Counted from the stretch's first letter, positions 8,002-16,849 are shown. The stretch is DNA of 64,000 bases from Streptococcus tangpeifui (GCF_011038795.1 NZ_JAAKDU010000001.1:248001-312000); one strand, 5' to 3'. The notes: generated by a model from the letters alone, not told the origin. Numbers and translations are program-made.

Positions 8002-9930
8002 ATGATTATTTTACAAGGAAATAAGATTGAACGCTCCTTTTCAGGAGATGTCCTTTTTGAAAATATTAACATTCAAGTTGATGAGAGGGATCGGATTGCT
8101 CTGGTTGGCCGAAACGGGGCTGGAAAATCAACTCTGTTGAAGATTTTAGTGAAGGAAGAAGCTCCAACATCGGGTGAAATTAATACGAAGAAAGACCTCA
8201 GCTTATCTTATCTGGCACAGGATAGCCGTTTTGAGTCTGAAGATACTATTTATGATGGCATGCTGCGGGTTTTTGAGGATCTGCGTCAGCAGGAAAAAAC
8301 TCTGCGGACTATGGAGATGAAAATGGGAGAGCTATCTGGTGCAGAGCTGGATAAGCTCATGCAGGACTATGATCGTTTATCTGAGAACTTTCGAGCTCAA
8401 GGCGGTTTTACCTACGAAGCTGATATTAAAGCAATTTTAAATGGCTTTCAATTTGATGAGACGACTTGGCAGACCCCTATTTCGGAACTATCTGGTGGTC
8501 AAAACACTCGTTTGGCTTTAGCTAAGATGCTTTTGGAAAAGCCCGAGCTTTTGGTTTTGGATGAGCCGACCAATCATCTGGATATTGAGACTATCGCTTG
8601 GCTGGAGAATTATTTGGCCAATTATCAGGGGGCCTTGATTATCGTCAGCCATGATCGCTATTTCTTGGATAAGGTAGCAACGGTAACCTACGATTTGACG
8701 CCTCATTCGCTGGATCGTTATATGGGGAATTATTCCGCATTTATGGATGCTAAGGCTGAAAAATTGGCCAGTCAGGAGAAGGCTTATGAAAAACAGGCTA
8801 AGGAAATTGCTAAGCTAGAAGATTTTGTTCAAAGGAATATTGTCCGAGCCTCTACGACTAAACGGGCCCAAGCCCGCCGTAAGCAGTTGGAGAAGATTCA
8901 ACGACTGGATAAGCCTCAAGCCCAGCAGAAGTCAGCCAATATGACCTTCCATGCGGATAAACCGTCTGGTAATGTTGTTCTGACAGTTTCGGAGGCTGCT
9001 ATCGGTTATGACAATCAGATCTTGTCCCAACCCATTAATTTGGATGTTCGTAAATTTGACGCTATTGCTATCGTTGGCCCCAACGGTATTGGTAAGTCTA
9101 CTCTAGTTAAGTCTATTGTTGGTCAAATCCCTTTTATTAAGGGGCAAGGCCACTACGGAGCTAATGTCGAAATGGGTTATTATGATCAGACCCAGTCTAA
9201 TCTGACTCAAACCAATACCGTTCTTGATGAGCTATGGAATAATTTTTCGACCACAGCGGAAGTGGAAATCCGCAACCGTTTGGGCGCTTTTCTTTTCTCA
9301 GGTGATGATGTCAAGAAGTCTGTGGCTATGCTCTCTGGTGGGGAGCGGGCTCGATTGCTTCTGGCTAAGCTCTCCATGGAAAATAACAATTTTTTGATTT
9401 TGGATGAGCCAACCAACCACTTGGATATTGACAGCAAGGAGGTTTTAGAAAATGCCTTGATTGATTTTGATGGCACTCTGCTCTTTGTCAGTCATGACCG
9501 TTATTTTATCAACCGAGTGGCCACCAAGGTGTTAGAAATTTCGGAAGCTGGTTCTAAACTTTATCTGGGGGATTATGACTACTATCTGGAGAAAAAGGCC
9601 GAGGAAGAAGCCTTGGTTCAGTTAACTCAAGCAGAAGCTGACAAAGATATTTCTATTTTAGCTGAGTCTGGTGGTAACTCAAGTCAAGATTACCAGATTC
9701 AAAAAGCTAATCAAAAAGAGGCTCGCAAACTGACCCGTCGTATAGAACAGGTAGAAAATGACTTAGAAGATATTGATAATAGGGTTGCAGCCATTTCAGG
9801 GGAAATGGAGCAAACAAATGACACTCAAGACTTAGTGGATTTGCAGGCAGAGCTTGATAAACTCACCCAGCAGCAAGACAATCTTATGTCAGAGTGGGAA
9901 GAATTGAATGAACAGTTAGAAAAAATTTAG
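8002..9930 (+). CDS. ABC-F family ATPase (YdiF-like)
   Basis: Soluble tandem-ATPase ABC-F protein of 642 residues, of the kind that acts on ribosomes rather than in membranes. Domain 1 has Walker A GRNGAGKST, signature LSGGQ and Walker B LLVLDEPTNHLD. A charged linker follows (about 245-310), then domain 2 with GPNGIGKST, LSGGERARLLLAKL and LILDEPTNHLD. The C-terminus (about 540-642) is a glutamine- and glutamate-rich coiled coil. Length and tail match the YdiF subgroup. The gene stands alone between two terminators and appears to be transcribed as a leaderless message. Confidence 0.9.
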   Translation: MIILQGNKIERSFSGDVLFENINIQVDERDRIALVGRNGAGKSTLLKILVKEEAPTSGEINTKKDLSLSYLAQDSRFESEDTIYDGMLRVFEDLRQQEKTLRTMEMKMGELSGAELDKLMQDYDRLSENFRAQGGFTYEADIKAILNGFQFDETTWQTPISELSGGQNTRLALAKMLLEKPELLVLDEPTNHLDIETIAWLENYLANYQGALIIVSHDRYFLDKVATVTYDLTPHSLDRYMGNYSAFMDAKAEKLASQEKAYEKQAKEIAKLEDFVQRNIVRASTTKRAQARRKQLEKIQRLDKPQAQQKSANMTFHADKPSGNVVLTVSEAAIGYDNQILSQPINLDVRKFDAIAIVGPNGIGKSTLVKSIVGQIPFIKGQGHYGANVEMGYYDQTQSNLTQTNTVLDELWNNFSTTAEVEIRNRLGAFLFSGDDVKKSVAMLSGGERARLLLAKLSMENNNFLILDEPTNHLDIDSKEVLENALIDFDGTLLFVSHDRYFINRVATKVLEISEAGSKLYLGDYDYYLEKKAEEEALVQLTQAEADKDISILAESGGNSSQDYQIQKANQKEARKLTRRIEQVENDLEDIDNRVAAISGEMEQTNDTQDLVDLQAELDKLTQQQDNLMSEWEELNEQLEKI

Positions 9931-9942
9931 TAAAAAGTTTGG

Positions 9943-9983
9943 ATTCCTCGTCCTTAGATTTACGGTTGGACGGGGAATTTTTT
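9943..9983 (+). terminator. Intrinsic terminator after the ABC-F gene
   Basis: ATTCCTCGTCC (9943-9953) pairs with GGACGGGGAAT (9968-9978) with one G-T pair, followed by a run of T. Confidence 0.9.
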
Positions 9984-10053
9984 AGTTTGTGAAAAAATAT
10001 TCAATTTTGTTTTGAAATCCCTTTCTTTATTGTGATATCAATGAGCGTCTTTT

Positions 10054-10082
10054 TTGCAGTTTGTGAAATTTTTGGATAGAAT
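10054..10082 (+). promoter_or_regulatory. Promoter of the dehydrogenase-complex operon
   Basis: TTGCAG (10054-10059), 17 nt, TAGAAT (10077-10082). It lies 29 nt upstream of the E1alpha ATG, with GGGAGG as the ribosome site. Confidence 0.65.
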
Positions 10083-10111
10083 AGGCTTATAAAGGATTAT
10101 GGGAGGTCGTT

Positions 10112-11080
10112 ATGACACAACTTTCTAAAGAACAGTTATTAGACTTGTACTTGAAAATGGAACGCATTCGTGAGTTCGATACGCGTATTAATAAATTAGT
10201 TCGTCGTGGCTTTGTTCAAGGGATGACCCACTTCTCAGTGGGTGAAGAAGCAGCCAGTGTGGGTGCTATTGCTCATCTGACTTACGACGATATTATTTTC
10301 TCAAACCACCGTGGTCATGGTCAGTCTATCGCTAAGGATATGGACCTCAATGGTATGATGGCTGAGTTGGCCGGTAAGGCTACAGGTGTTTCAAAGGGTC
10401 GCGGAGGTTCTATGCACTTGGCTGACTTTGAAAAGGGTAACTATGGAACCAATGGTATTGTTGGCGGTGGTTATGCGCTCGCAGTCGGTGCAGCCCTTAC
10501 CCAACAGTACAATGACACTAACAATATCGTCGTAGCTTTTTCTGGTGATGGAGCGACCAATGAAGGGTCTTTCCATGAGTCTGTCAATATGGCAGCAACC
10601 TGGAAGCTCCCGGTTATCTTCTTCATCATCAATAATCGCTATGGCATCTCAATGGATATCAACAAGGCGACAAACACCCCTCACCTCTATACCCGTGCAG
10701 AAGCTTATGGTATCCCAGGTTACTATGTCGAAGACGGTAATGATGTCATGGCTGTCTATGACAAGATGAAAGAAGTTGTCGACTATGTCCGTGGGGGCAA
10801 TGGCCCAGCTATTATAGAGGTTGAGTCTTACCGCTGGTTCGGCCATTCAACAGCCGATGCTGGTAAGTATCGCAGCAAGGAAGAAGTAGATAGCTGGAAG
10901 GCGAAAGACCCGCTTTTGAAATTCCGTGACTTTGCGGCTAAAGAAACAGATATCACAGCAGAAGAGCTGGATACTATCCATGAGCAAGCGGTTAAAGAAA
11001 TTGCCGATGCTTATGAATTTGCTCAAAATAGTCCGGATCCAGAGCTTTCAGTAGCTTTTGAAGACGTCTGGGTAGATTAA
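10112..11080 (+). CDS. pdhA: E1 alpha subunit, pyruvate/acetoin dehydrogenase complex
   Basis: Thiamine-diphosphate-dependent decarboxylating subunit of a 2-oxoacid or acetoin dehydrogenase complex, working as an alpha2beta2 tetramer with the next gene product. The 322 residues show the HYR-type loop (FSNHRGHGQSIAKDMD), GGSMHL, and the thiamine diphosphate motif GDGATNEGSFHESVNMAA ending NNRYGIS (about residues 145-180). YRWFGHSTAD follows. Gene order E1alpha-E1beta-E2-E3-lplA is the streptococcal pdh/acetoin operon (called adhABCD in S. mutans annotations). Whether pyruvate or acetoin is the main substrate cannot be settled from sequence; pyruvate is more usual for lactic streptococci. Confidence 0.88.
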   Translation: MTQLSKEQLLDLYLKMERIREFDTRINKLVRRGFVQGMTHFSVGEEAASVGAIAHLTYDDIIFSNHRGHGQSIAKDMDLNGMMAELAGKATGVSKGRGGSMHLADFEKGNYGTNGIVGGGYALAVGAALTQQYNDTNNIVVAFSGDGATNEGSFHESVNMAATWKLPVIFFIINNRYGISMDINKATNTPHLYTRAEAYGIPGYYVEDGNDVMAVYDKMKEVVDYVRGGNGPAIIEVESYRWFGHSTADAGKYRSKEEVDSWKAKDPLLKFRDFAAKETDITAEELDTIHEQAVKEIADAYEFAQNSPDPELSVAFEDVWVD

Positions 11081-11127
11081 GTTGTAATCATTTTTCGAAT
11101 GTAGTTGATAGATTAATGGAGAACACA

Positions 11128-12126
11128 ATGACAGAAACAAAAACTATGGCCTTGCGCGAAGCTGTAAACCTCGCAATGACAGAGGAAATGCGTAAAGATG
11201 AAAAAATTTTTTTAATGGGTGAAGATGTCGGTATCTACGGCGGTGACTTTGGTACCTCAGTTGGTATGTACGACGAGTTTGGCCCCAAACGCATCAAAGA
11301 TACGCCAATCTCAGAAGCTGCTATTGCTGGATCAGCTATTGGGGCCGCTATCACAGGACTGCGTCCTATCGTGGATATCACTTTTATGGATTTCTTGACG
11401 ATCGCCCTTGATGCGATTGTCAATAATGGTGCTAAGAATAACTATATGTTTGGTGGTGGTCTCAAGACCCCTGTCACTTTCCGCGTGGCATCGGGTTCTG
11501 GTATCGGTTCAGCAGCCCAGCACTCGCAATCTCTGGAGGCTTGGTTGACCCACATTCCAGGCATCAAGGTGGTTGCCCCTGGCAACGCCAATGAAGCCAA
11601 GGGCCTCCTCAAGTCAGCCATTCAAGACAATAACATTGTTGTCTTCATGGAACCAAAGGCCCTCTACGGTAAAAAAGAAGAGGTTAATCTCGACCCTGAT
11701 TTTTACATTCCGCTGGGAAAGGGAGAGATCAAGCGCCAAGGAACTGACCTGACTGTTGTGACCTACGGTCGCATGCTTGAGCGTGTCCTGCAGGCCGCTG
11801 ACGAAGTAGCAGCACAAGGTATCAATGTTGAAGTTGTTGACCCTCGCACTCTCGTGCCACTTGATAAAGAACTGATTATTAATTCGGTTAAGAAAACGGG
11901 TAAGGTTATGCTGGTCAATGATGCCTACAAGACAGGCGGCTTTATCGGTGAAATCGCAGCTATGATTACTGAGAGTGAAGCCTTCGATTACCTTGATCAT
12001 CCAATCGTACGTTTGGCCAGCGAAGATGTGCCAGTTCCTTATGCGCGTGTTTTGGAACAAGCCATCTTGCCAGATGTCGAGAAAATTAAGGCTGCAATGA
12101 TCAAAATGGCAAATAACGGAAATTAA
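11128..12126 (+). CDS. pdhB: E1 beta subunit, pyruvate/acetoin dehydrogenase complex
   Basis: Partner of the E1alpha subunit, completing the thiamine diphosphate site; 332 residues. Typical motifs are GEDVGIYGGDFGTSVGM near the N-terminus, DTPISEAAIAGSAIGAA, the DFLTIALDAIVNNGAK helix, and the C-terminal transketolase-like segment with VVDPRTLVPLDKE. I start at ATG 11128 because GGAGA lies 6 nt upstream; a longer frame begins at 11116 but has no ribosome site. It follows E1alpha by 47 nt. Confidence 0.88.
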   Translation: MTETKTMALREAVNLAMTEEMRKDEKIFLMGEDVGIYGGDFGTSVGMYDEFGPKRIKDTPISEAAIAGSAIGAAITGLRPIVDITFMDFLTIALDAIVNNGAKNNYMFGGGLKTPVTFRVASGSGIGSAAQHSQSLEAWLTHIPGIKVVAPGNANEAKGLLKSAIQDNNIVVFMEPKALYGKKEEVNLDPDFYIPLGKGEIKRQGTDLTVVTYGRMLERVLQAADEVAAQGINVEVVDPRTLVPLDKELIINSVKKTGKVMLVNDAYKTGGFIGEIAAMITESEAFDYLDHPIVRLASEDVPVPYARVLEQAILPDVEKIKAAMIKMANNGN

Positions 12127-12147
12127 GAACATCACTCTAACAGCATT

Positions 12148-12202
12148 AGAAAGGATGGTAGCAAGCCAGCTCAGAAAGCGTCGTGCTTGCAAAAAATAGA
12201 TT
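12148..12202 (+). promoter_or_regulatory. Hairpin between a distant SD and the E2 start codon
   Basis: AGAAAGGA at 12148-12155 is the only good ribosome site before the E2 gene but is 47 nt from the ATG at 12203. GCAAGC (12161-12166) and GCTTGC (12185-12190) form a stem between them. If folded, the effective SD-to-ATG distance is about 17 nt. The same arrangement recurs before the E3 gene. Confidence 0.5.
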
Positions 12203-13645
12203 ATGGCAGTAGAAATTATTATGCCCAAGCTCGGTGTTGATATGTCTGAAGGCGAAATCATCGAGTGGAAAAAACAAGAGGGTGATACTGTTGCTGAAGG
12301 CGATATCCTTCTTGAAATTATGTCGGATAAGACCAATATGGAAATTGAAGCCGAAGACTCTGGTGTCTTAGTCAAAATTGTCCACCCTGCTGGTGATACT
12401 GTACCCGTTACCCAAGTTATCGGGTATATCGGTGAGGCTGGGGAAGTGATAGAGGCTAGTTCAGCTAGTCAATCAGTCTCAGCTGCTGTTCAAAAAACAG
12501 CATCGATGACAGTTCCTCAAGAAGTGCCGCAAGCGACTGAAACTCAAGCAAAAGTGCCGGTTCAAGAGTCGGCTCCGCAAGTGCAAGCTGGTTCTACTCC
12601 TACCGCCAAACCGCAGGGTTCTGGTAAAGTTCGTGCAACCCCGGCAGCCCGTAAATTGGCAGCCGAGCAAGGAATTGATCTTGGACAAGTACCTGGAACT
12701 GGTCCTCATGGCCGTGTCCATAAGGACGATGTTGAGAACTTCAAGGGTACTCAGCCTAAGGTAACACCTTTAGCTCGTAAGATGGCAGCTGATCTAGGTG
12801 TAGACTTGACAAGCATTTCGGGTACAGGAATCTTTGGTAAGGTGACTAAGAAAGATATTTTAGCTGCTAGCCAAGTGACAGCGCCGGCTCAAGCAGCTAC
12901 GCCGACTTCCGAGGTACTTAAAGCTAAAGCAAGTCTTCCAGAAGGTGTTGACATTAAGCCAATGTCTGCGATGCGAAAGGCTATCGCTAAGGGTATGACA
13001 AATTCTTATCTGACAGCACCAACCTTTACACTTAATTACGATATTGACATGACCAACCTTATGGCGCTTCGTAAGCAAGTCATCGACCCAATCATGGAAA
13101 AAACTGGGCAAAAAGTAACTTTTACCGACCTGATTGGTTTAGCTGTTGTTCGTACTCTAATGAAACCAGAGCACAAATACCTCAATGCTTCTCTGATTAA
13201 TGATGTCAAGGATATCGAGCTGCACCGTTTTGTCAACTTAGGCATCGCAGTTGGTTTAGATGATGGTCTTGTAGTACCAGTCGTTCATGGTGCTGACAGG
13301 ATGAGTCTGTCTGAATTTGTCGTCGCTTCAAAAGATGTTATCAAGAAGGCTCAGGATGGTAAGCTTAAGGCGGCCGAGATGTCTGGTTCAACCTTCTCTA
13401 TTACTAATTTGGGAATGTTTGGAACCAAGTCTTTTAACCCAATCATCAACCAGCCAAACTCAGCTATTTTGGGTGTGGCAGCAACAGTGCAGACACCTGT
13501 TGTCGTTGATGGTGAGATTGTTATCCGTCCAATCATGCAGCTCTGCTTGACCATTGACCACCGGATTGTCGATGGTATGAATGGCGCTAAATTCATGGTT
13601 GACCTCAAGCACATCCTTGAAAACCCAATGGAATTGTTGATTTGA
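12203..13645 (+). CDS. pdhC: E2 dihydrolipoyl acyltransferase
   Basis: Core acyltransferase of the complex, 480 residues. Order of domains: lipoyl domain (1-80, lipoyl lysine in EIMSDKTNMEIEAED), an Ala/Pro/Gln linker (about 90-135), a first peripheral subunit-binding domain (KVRATPAARKLAAEQG..GTGPHGRVHKDDV), a second, similar one (PKVTPLARKMAADLG..GTGIFGKVTKKDI), a linker, and the catalytic domain ending with LTIDHRIVDGMNGAKF, where HxxxDG holds the catalytic histidine. Two subunit-binding domains in one E2 is unusual. The lipoyl-domain DNA is identical to that of the E3 gene over the first 77 nt. Confidence 0.92.
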   Translation: MAVEIIMPKLGVDMSEGEIIEWKKQEGDTVAEGDILLEIMSDKTNMEIEAEDSGVLVKIVHPAGDTVPVTQVIGYIGEAGEVIEASSASQSVSAAVQKTASMTVPQEVPQATETQAKVPVQESAPQVQAGSTPTAKPQGSGKVRATPAARKLAAEQGIDLGQVPGTGPHGRVHKDDVENFKGTQPKVTPLARKMAADLGVDLTSISGTGIFGKVTKKDILAASQVTAPAQAATPTSEVLKAKASLPEGVDIKPMSAMRKAIAKGMTNSYLTAPTFTLNYDIDMTNLMALRKQVIDPIMEKTGQKVTFTDLIGLAVVRTLMKPEHKYLNASLINDVKDIELHRFVNLGIAVGLDDGLVVPVVHGADRMSLSEFVVASKDVIKKAQDGKLKAAEMSGSTFSITNLGMFGTKSFNPIINQPNSAILGVAATVQTPVVVDGEIVIRPIMQLCLTIDHRIVDGMNGAKFMVDLKHILENPMELLI

Positions 13646-13714
13646 CGGCGAAATAACGAGATAGGCTATCAGTAGAAGAATTTTTAAACAAAATCACAAT
13701 AAAGAAAGGATGTA

Positions 13715-13827
13715 GAGCGAGAGAAAGAGGAAACTGAACTCGAGCGGGAAGCTCGGACAAAAGACCAGTCGTTTGGAAAATCAGGATTTTCTACGATTTC
13801 CTAGATTCAGTTGCTTTCTTTTCGCTC
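13715..13827 (+). repeat. Long inverted repeat in the E2-E3 intergenic region
   Basis: 13715-13738 (GAGCGAGAGAAAGAGG then AAACTGAA) and 13806-13827 (TTCAGTTGC then TTTCTTTTCGCTC) are imperfect complements, making a stem of about 20 bp. Inside are CGAGC-gggaa-GCTCG (13741-13755) and AAAATC-ag-GATTTT (13777-13790). The element separates AAAGAAAGGA (13701-13710) from the E3 ATG at 13842, which has no local ribosome site. Confidence 0.7.
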
Positions 13828-13841
13828 TTGGTATCTTAAAT

Positions 13842-15608
13842 ATGGCAGTAGAAATTATTATGCCCAAGCTCGGTGTTGATATGTCTGAAGGCGAAATCAT
13901 CGAGTGGAAAAAACAAGAAGGAGACACCGTCCAAGAAGGGGATATCCTCCTTGAAATCATGTCCGATAAAACCAATATGGAAATCGAAGCGGAAGACTCT
14001 GGTATCTTGGTTAAAATTGTCCATCAAGCTGGTGAAACAGTACCAGTGACCGAAGTTATTGGTTATATTGGTGCGGAAGGTGAAGTTGTGGATACTGGTA
14101 CTGCGTCAGCCCCTGCTTCTCCAGAGCCAGTTGTCGAAGAAGCGACTGCTAATTTAGAAGCCGCAGGTCTGCAAGTTCCTAAGGCTCCGGTTCCTGATGC
14201 TGTACCAACCCCTGCAGCCCTAGCTGATGATGAGTATGATATTGTTGTGGTCGGCGGCGGTCCTGCTGGTTACTATGCCGCTATTCGTGGTGCTCAGCTA
14301 GGCGGAAAGATCGCTATCGTTGAAAAAGCAGAGTATGGCGGTGTCTGCCTCAACAAAGGCTGTATCCCGACCAAGACCTATCTGAAAAATGCAGAAATTT
14401 TGGATGGTCTAAAGATTGCTGCAGGCCGCGGCATTAATCTCGCATCAACTAACTACAGCATTGATATGGACAAGACTGTTGACTTTAAGAACTCAGTGGT
14501 TAAAACATTGACTAGTGGTGTTCGCGGTCTCCTCAAGGCTAATAAGGTTACCATGTTCAATGGTTTTGCCACAGTAAATCCCGATAAGACCGTGACAATT
14601 GGCTCTGAGACAATTAAGGGTCGCAGTATCATCTTGGCAACGGGTTCAACAGTCTCTCGTATTAATATTCCGGGTATTAATTCTTCATTAGTATTGACTT
14701 CTGATGACATTTTAGACCTGCGTGAAATGCCTAAGTCGCTAGCTGTGATGGGTGGTGGCGTTGTTGGTATTGAGCTAGGTTTAGTATGGGCCTCTTATGG
14801 TGTTGAAGTTACTGTTATTGAGATGGCTGATCGTATCATTCCTGCTATGGATAAAGAAGTATCGAAGGAACTAGAAAAAATCCTGACGAAGAAAGGGATG
14901 ACAATTAAGACACAGGTCGGTGTCTCTGAAATTGTTGAGGCCAACAATCAACTGACGCTTAAACTTAATAATGGCGAAGCAGTAGTTGCTGAAAAGGCTC
15001 TTCTATCTATCGGCCGAGTACCACAGTTAAAAGGTTTGGAAAAACTTAATTTGGAAATGGAGCATGGTCGTATCAAGGTTAATGATTACCAAGAAACTTC
15101 TATTTCTGGAATTTACGCACCGGGCGATGTTAATGGTATCAAGATGTTGGCCCATGCTGCCTACCGCATGGGTGAGATTGCTGCTGAAAATGCTATTTGG
15201 GGTAATGTCCGTAAGGCTCATCTTGATTATACACCGGCTGCCGTTTATACTCATCCGGAAGTGGCCATGTGTGGTATCACAGAAGAAGATGCCCGTCAAC
15301 AGTATGGCAACATTTTGGTCGGCAAGGCTAGCTTTACTGGCAATGGTCGTGCTATTGCGTCAAATGAAGCTCAAGGTTTTGTAAAAGTCATTGCCGATAC
15401 CAAGTATCATGAAATTCTTGGTGTTCATATTATCGGTCCGTCTGCTGCTGAAATGATTAATGAAGCTTCGACTATTATGGAGAATGAACTGACCGTTGAT
15501 GAATTGCTCCAGTCTATTCATGGACATCCAACCTTCTCTGAGGTACTTTACGAAGCCTTTGCTGATGTGCTTGGAGAAGCCATCCATAATCCACCGAAAC
15601 GCAAATAA
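13842..15608 (+). CDS. lpdA: E3 dihydrolipoamide dehydrogenase with N-terminal lipoyl domain
   Basis: FAD flavoprotein that reoxidises dihydrolipoyl groups with NAD+, 588 residues. Residues 1-80 are an extra lipoyl domain (lysine in SDKTNMEI); after an Ala/Pro linker the E3 core begins at about 125 with the FAD motif GGGPAGYYAA. The redox disulfide is GGVCLNKGCIP (CxxxxC), the NAD motif GGGVVGIELG, and the C-terminal catalytic base is in HGHPTFSE. Start: ATG 13842 gives MAVEIIMPKLG, as in E2; a longer frame from 13773 would add an unrelated peptide. Possible terminator follows at 15646. Confidence 0.93.
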   Translation: MAVEIIMPKLGVDMSEGEIIEWKKQEGDTVQEGDILLEIMSDKTNMEIEAEDSGILVKIVHQAGETVPVTEVIGYIGAEGEVVDTGTASAPASPEPVVEEATANLEAAGLQVPKAPVPDAVPTPAALADDEYDIVVVGGGPAGYYAAIRGAQLGGKIAIVEKAEYGGVCLNKGCIPTKTYLKNAEILDGLKIAAGRGINLASTNYSIDMDKTVDFKNSVVKTLTSGVRGLLKANKVTMFNGFATVNPDKTVTIGSETIKGRSIILATGSTVSRINIPGINSSLVLTSDDILDLREMPKSLAVMGGGVVGIELGLVWASYGVEVTVIEMADRIIPAMDKEVSKELEKILTKKGMTIKTQVGVSEIVEANNQLTLKLNNGEAVVAEKALLSIGRVPQLKGLEKLNLEMEHGRIKVNDYQETSISGIYAPGDVNGIKMLAHAAYRMGEIAAENAIWGNVRKAHLDYTPAAVYTHPEVAMCGITEEDARQQYGNILVGKASFTGNGRAIASNEAQGFVKVIADTKYHEILGVHIIGPSAAEMINEASTIMENELTVDELLQSIHGHPTFSEVLYEAFADVLGEAIHNPPKRK

Positions 15609-15645
15609 TATGCTGATTCTGCTCATTTATGTATAATAAAGGAAG

Positions 15646-15678
15646 AAAGAGTTCTGGTTGATCTGAACTCTTTTGTTT
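15646..15678 (+). terminator. Intrinsic terminator between E3 and lplA
   Basis: AAAGAGTTC (15646-15654) pairs perfectly with GAACTCTTT (15665-15673), followed by TGTTTT. lplA probably depends on readthrough or its own promoter. Confidence 0.8.
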
Positions 15679-15738
15679 TGAAAATCTTGTTAAATCGTAA
15701 TATTAACAAAATTTGAATGAGATATGAGGAGTTACTAC

Positions 15739-16728
15739 ATGAAATATATCGTCAATAAGTCTAACAATCCTGCCTACAATGTTGCCTTGGAAGCGTATGC
15801 CTTTCGAGAATTAGTCGATGAAGATGAAATCTTTATTCTCTGGATTAATGAGCCAGCTATTATCATCGGTAGGCACCAAAACGCTATTCAGGAGATCAAT
15901 AAAGAATATACGGATGCGCATGGTATCCATGTTGTTCGTCGTTTATCTGGTGGTGGTGCTGTCTACCATGATCTTAACAATCTCAATTACACCATTATTT
16001 CTAATAAGTCTGATGAAGGGGCTTTTGATTTTAAAACCTTTTCGGAGCCTGTGATTGCAACATTAGCTGATCTGGGGGTTACAGCAGAGTTTTCTGGCCG
16101 TAATGATTTAGAAATTGATGGTAAGAAAATTTGCGGGAATGCCCAAGCTTACTATAAGGGGCGGATGATGCACCATGGCTGTCTACTATTTGATGTGGAT
16201 ATGACCGTCTTAGGTAATGCTTTGAAAGTTAGTAAAGATAAGATTGAATCTAAGGGAGTCAAATCTGTGCGTTCACGCGTGACTAATATTCTAAGTGAAC
16301 TGCCAGAGAAGATTACAGTTCAAGAGTTTTCTGATAAAATTTTGGATAAAATGAAAGGAATGTATCCTGATATGACTGAGTATGTTCTCAGTGCTGATGA
16401 ACTGGCTAAAATTCAAAAATCTTACGAAGAGCAATTTAATACATGGGATTGGACTTATGGTCAGGCACCAGAATATACCATTGAACGCAATGTTCGTTAT
16501 CCTGCCGGTAAGATTAACACTTTTGCCAATGTTGAAAATTCAATCATTAAAGGAATTAAGATTTATGGTGATTTCTTTGGTGTCTTGGATGTTGCCGCTG
16601 TAGAGAATATCTTATTGGGGTGCCGATACGAATATATGGATATTTTGGAGCGCTTGAAAACGGTGGATATCAGTCGCTATTTCTCTGGTATGAGTGTTGA
16701 AGAAGTCGCTAAAGCAATTGTAGTTTGA
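15739..16728 (+). CDS. lplA: Lipoate-protein ligase A
   Basis: Attaches lipoate to the lipoyl lysines of the complex, via lipoyl-AMP. The 329 residues have the N-terminal catalytic domain with IIIGRHQNAIQEIN, VVRRLSGGGAVYHDLNNLNYT (the RRxSGGGAVxHD motif), GKKICGNAQAYYKG and MMHHGCLLFD, and a C-terminal accessory domain from about residue 245. ATG 15739 is used because TGAGGAG is 8 nt upstream; the frame also opens at 15724. It supplies the cofactor for the two lipoyl-bearing proteins encoded just upstream. Confidence 0.93.
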   Translation: MKYIVNKSNNPAYNVALEAYAFRELVDEDEIFILWINEPAIIIGRHQNAIQEINKEYTDAHGIHVVRRLSGGGAVYHDLNNLNYTIISNKSDEGAFDFKTFSEPVIATLADLGVTAEFSGRNDLEIDGKKICGNAQAYYKGRMMHHGCLLFDVDMTVLGNALKVSKDKIESKGVKSVRSRVTNILSELPEKITVQEFSDKILDKMKGMYPDMTEYVLSADELAKIQKSYEEQFNTWDWTYGQAPEYTIERNVRYPAGKINTFANVENSIIKGIKIYGDFFGVLDVAAVENILLGCRYEYMDILERLKTVDISRYFSGMSVEEVAKAIVV

Positions 16729-16849
16729 TAGAAAAATTACACCAAAATAACAAATATTACTTTGGAAATACGAAAATATTGAGTTTTTTTATAAAATATC
16801 CTTAAACGCCTCCTGAGATTGATTTTTAATAACTAATTTGTTACACTGT

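Noticed and set aside
11614-12375. A 253-codon open frame on the minus strand across the E1beta and E2 genes
   Set aside because: It lies opposite two well-identified coding genes, has no ribosome site and reads as low-complexity Ser/Ile-rich antisense of conserved protein.
13773-13841. Upstream extension of the E3 protein (MENQDFLRF start)
   Set aside because: It is translated from the intergenic inverted repeat, has no SD, and the lipoyl domain of E2 begins exactly at the equivalent of 13842.
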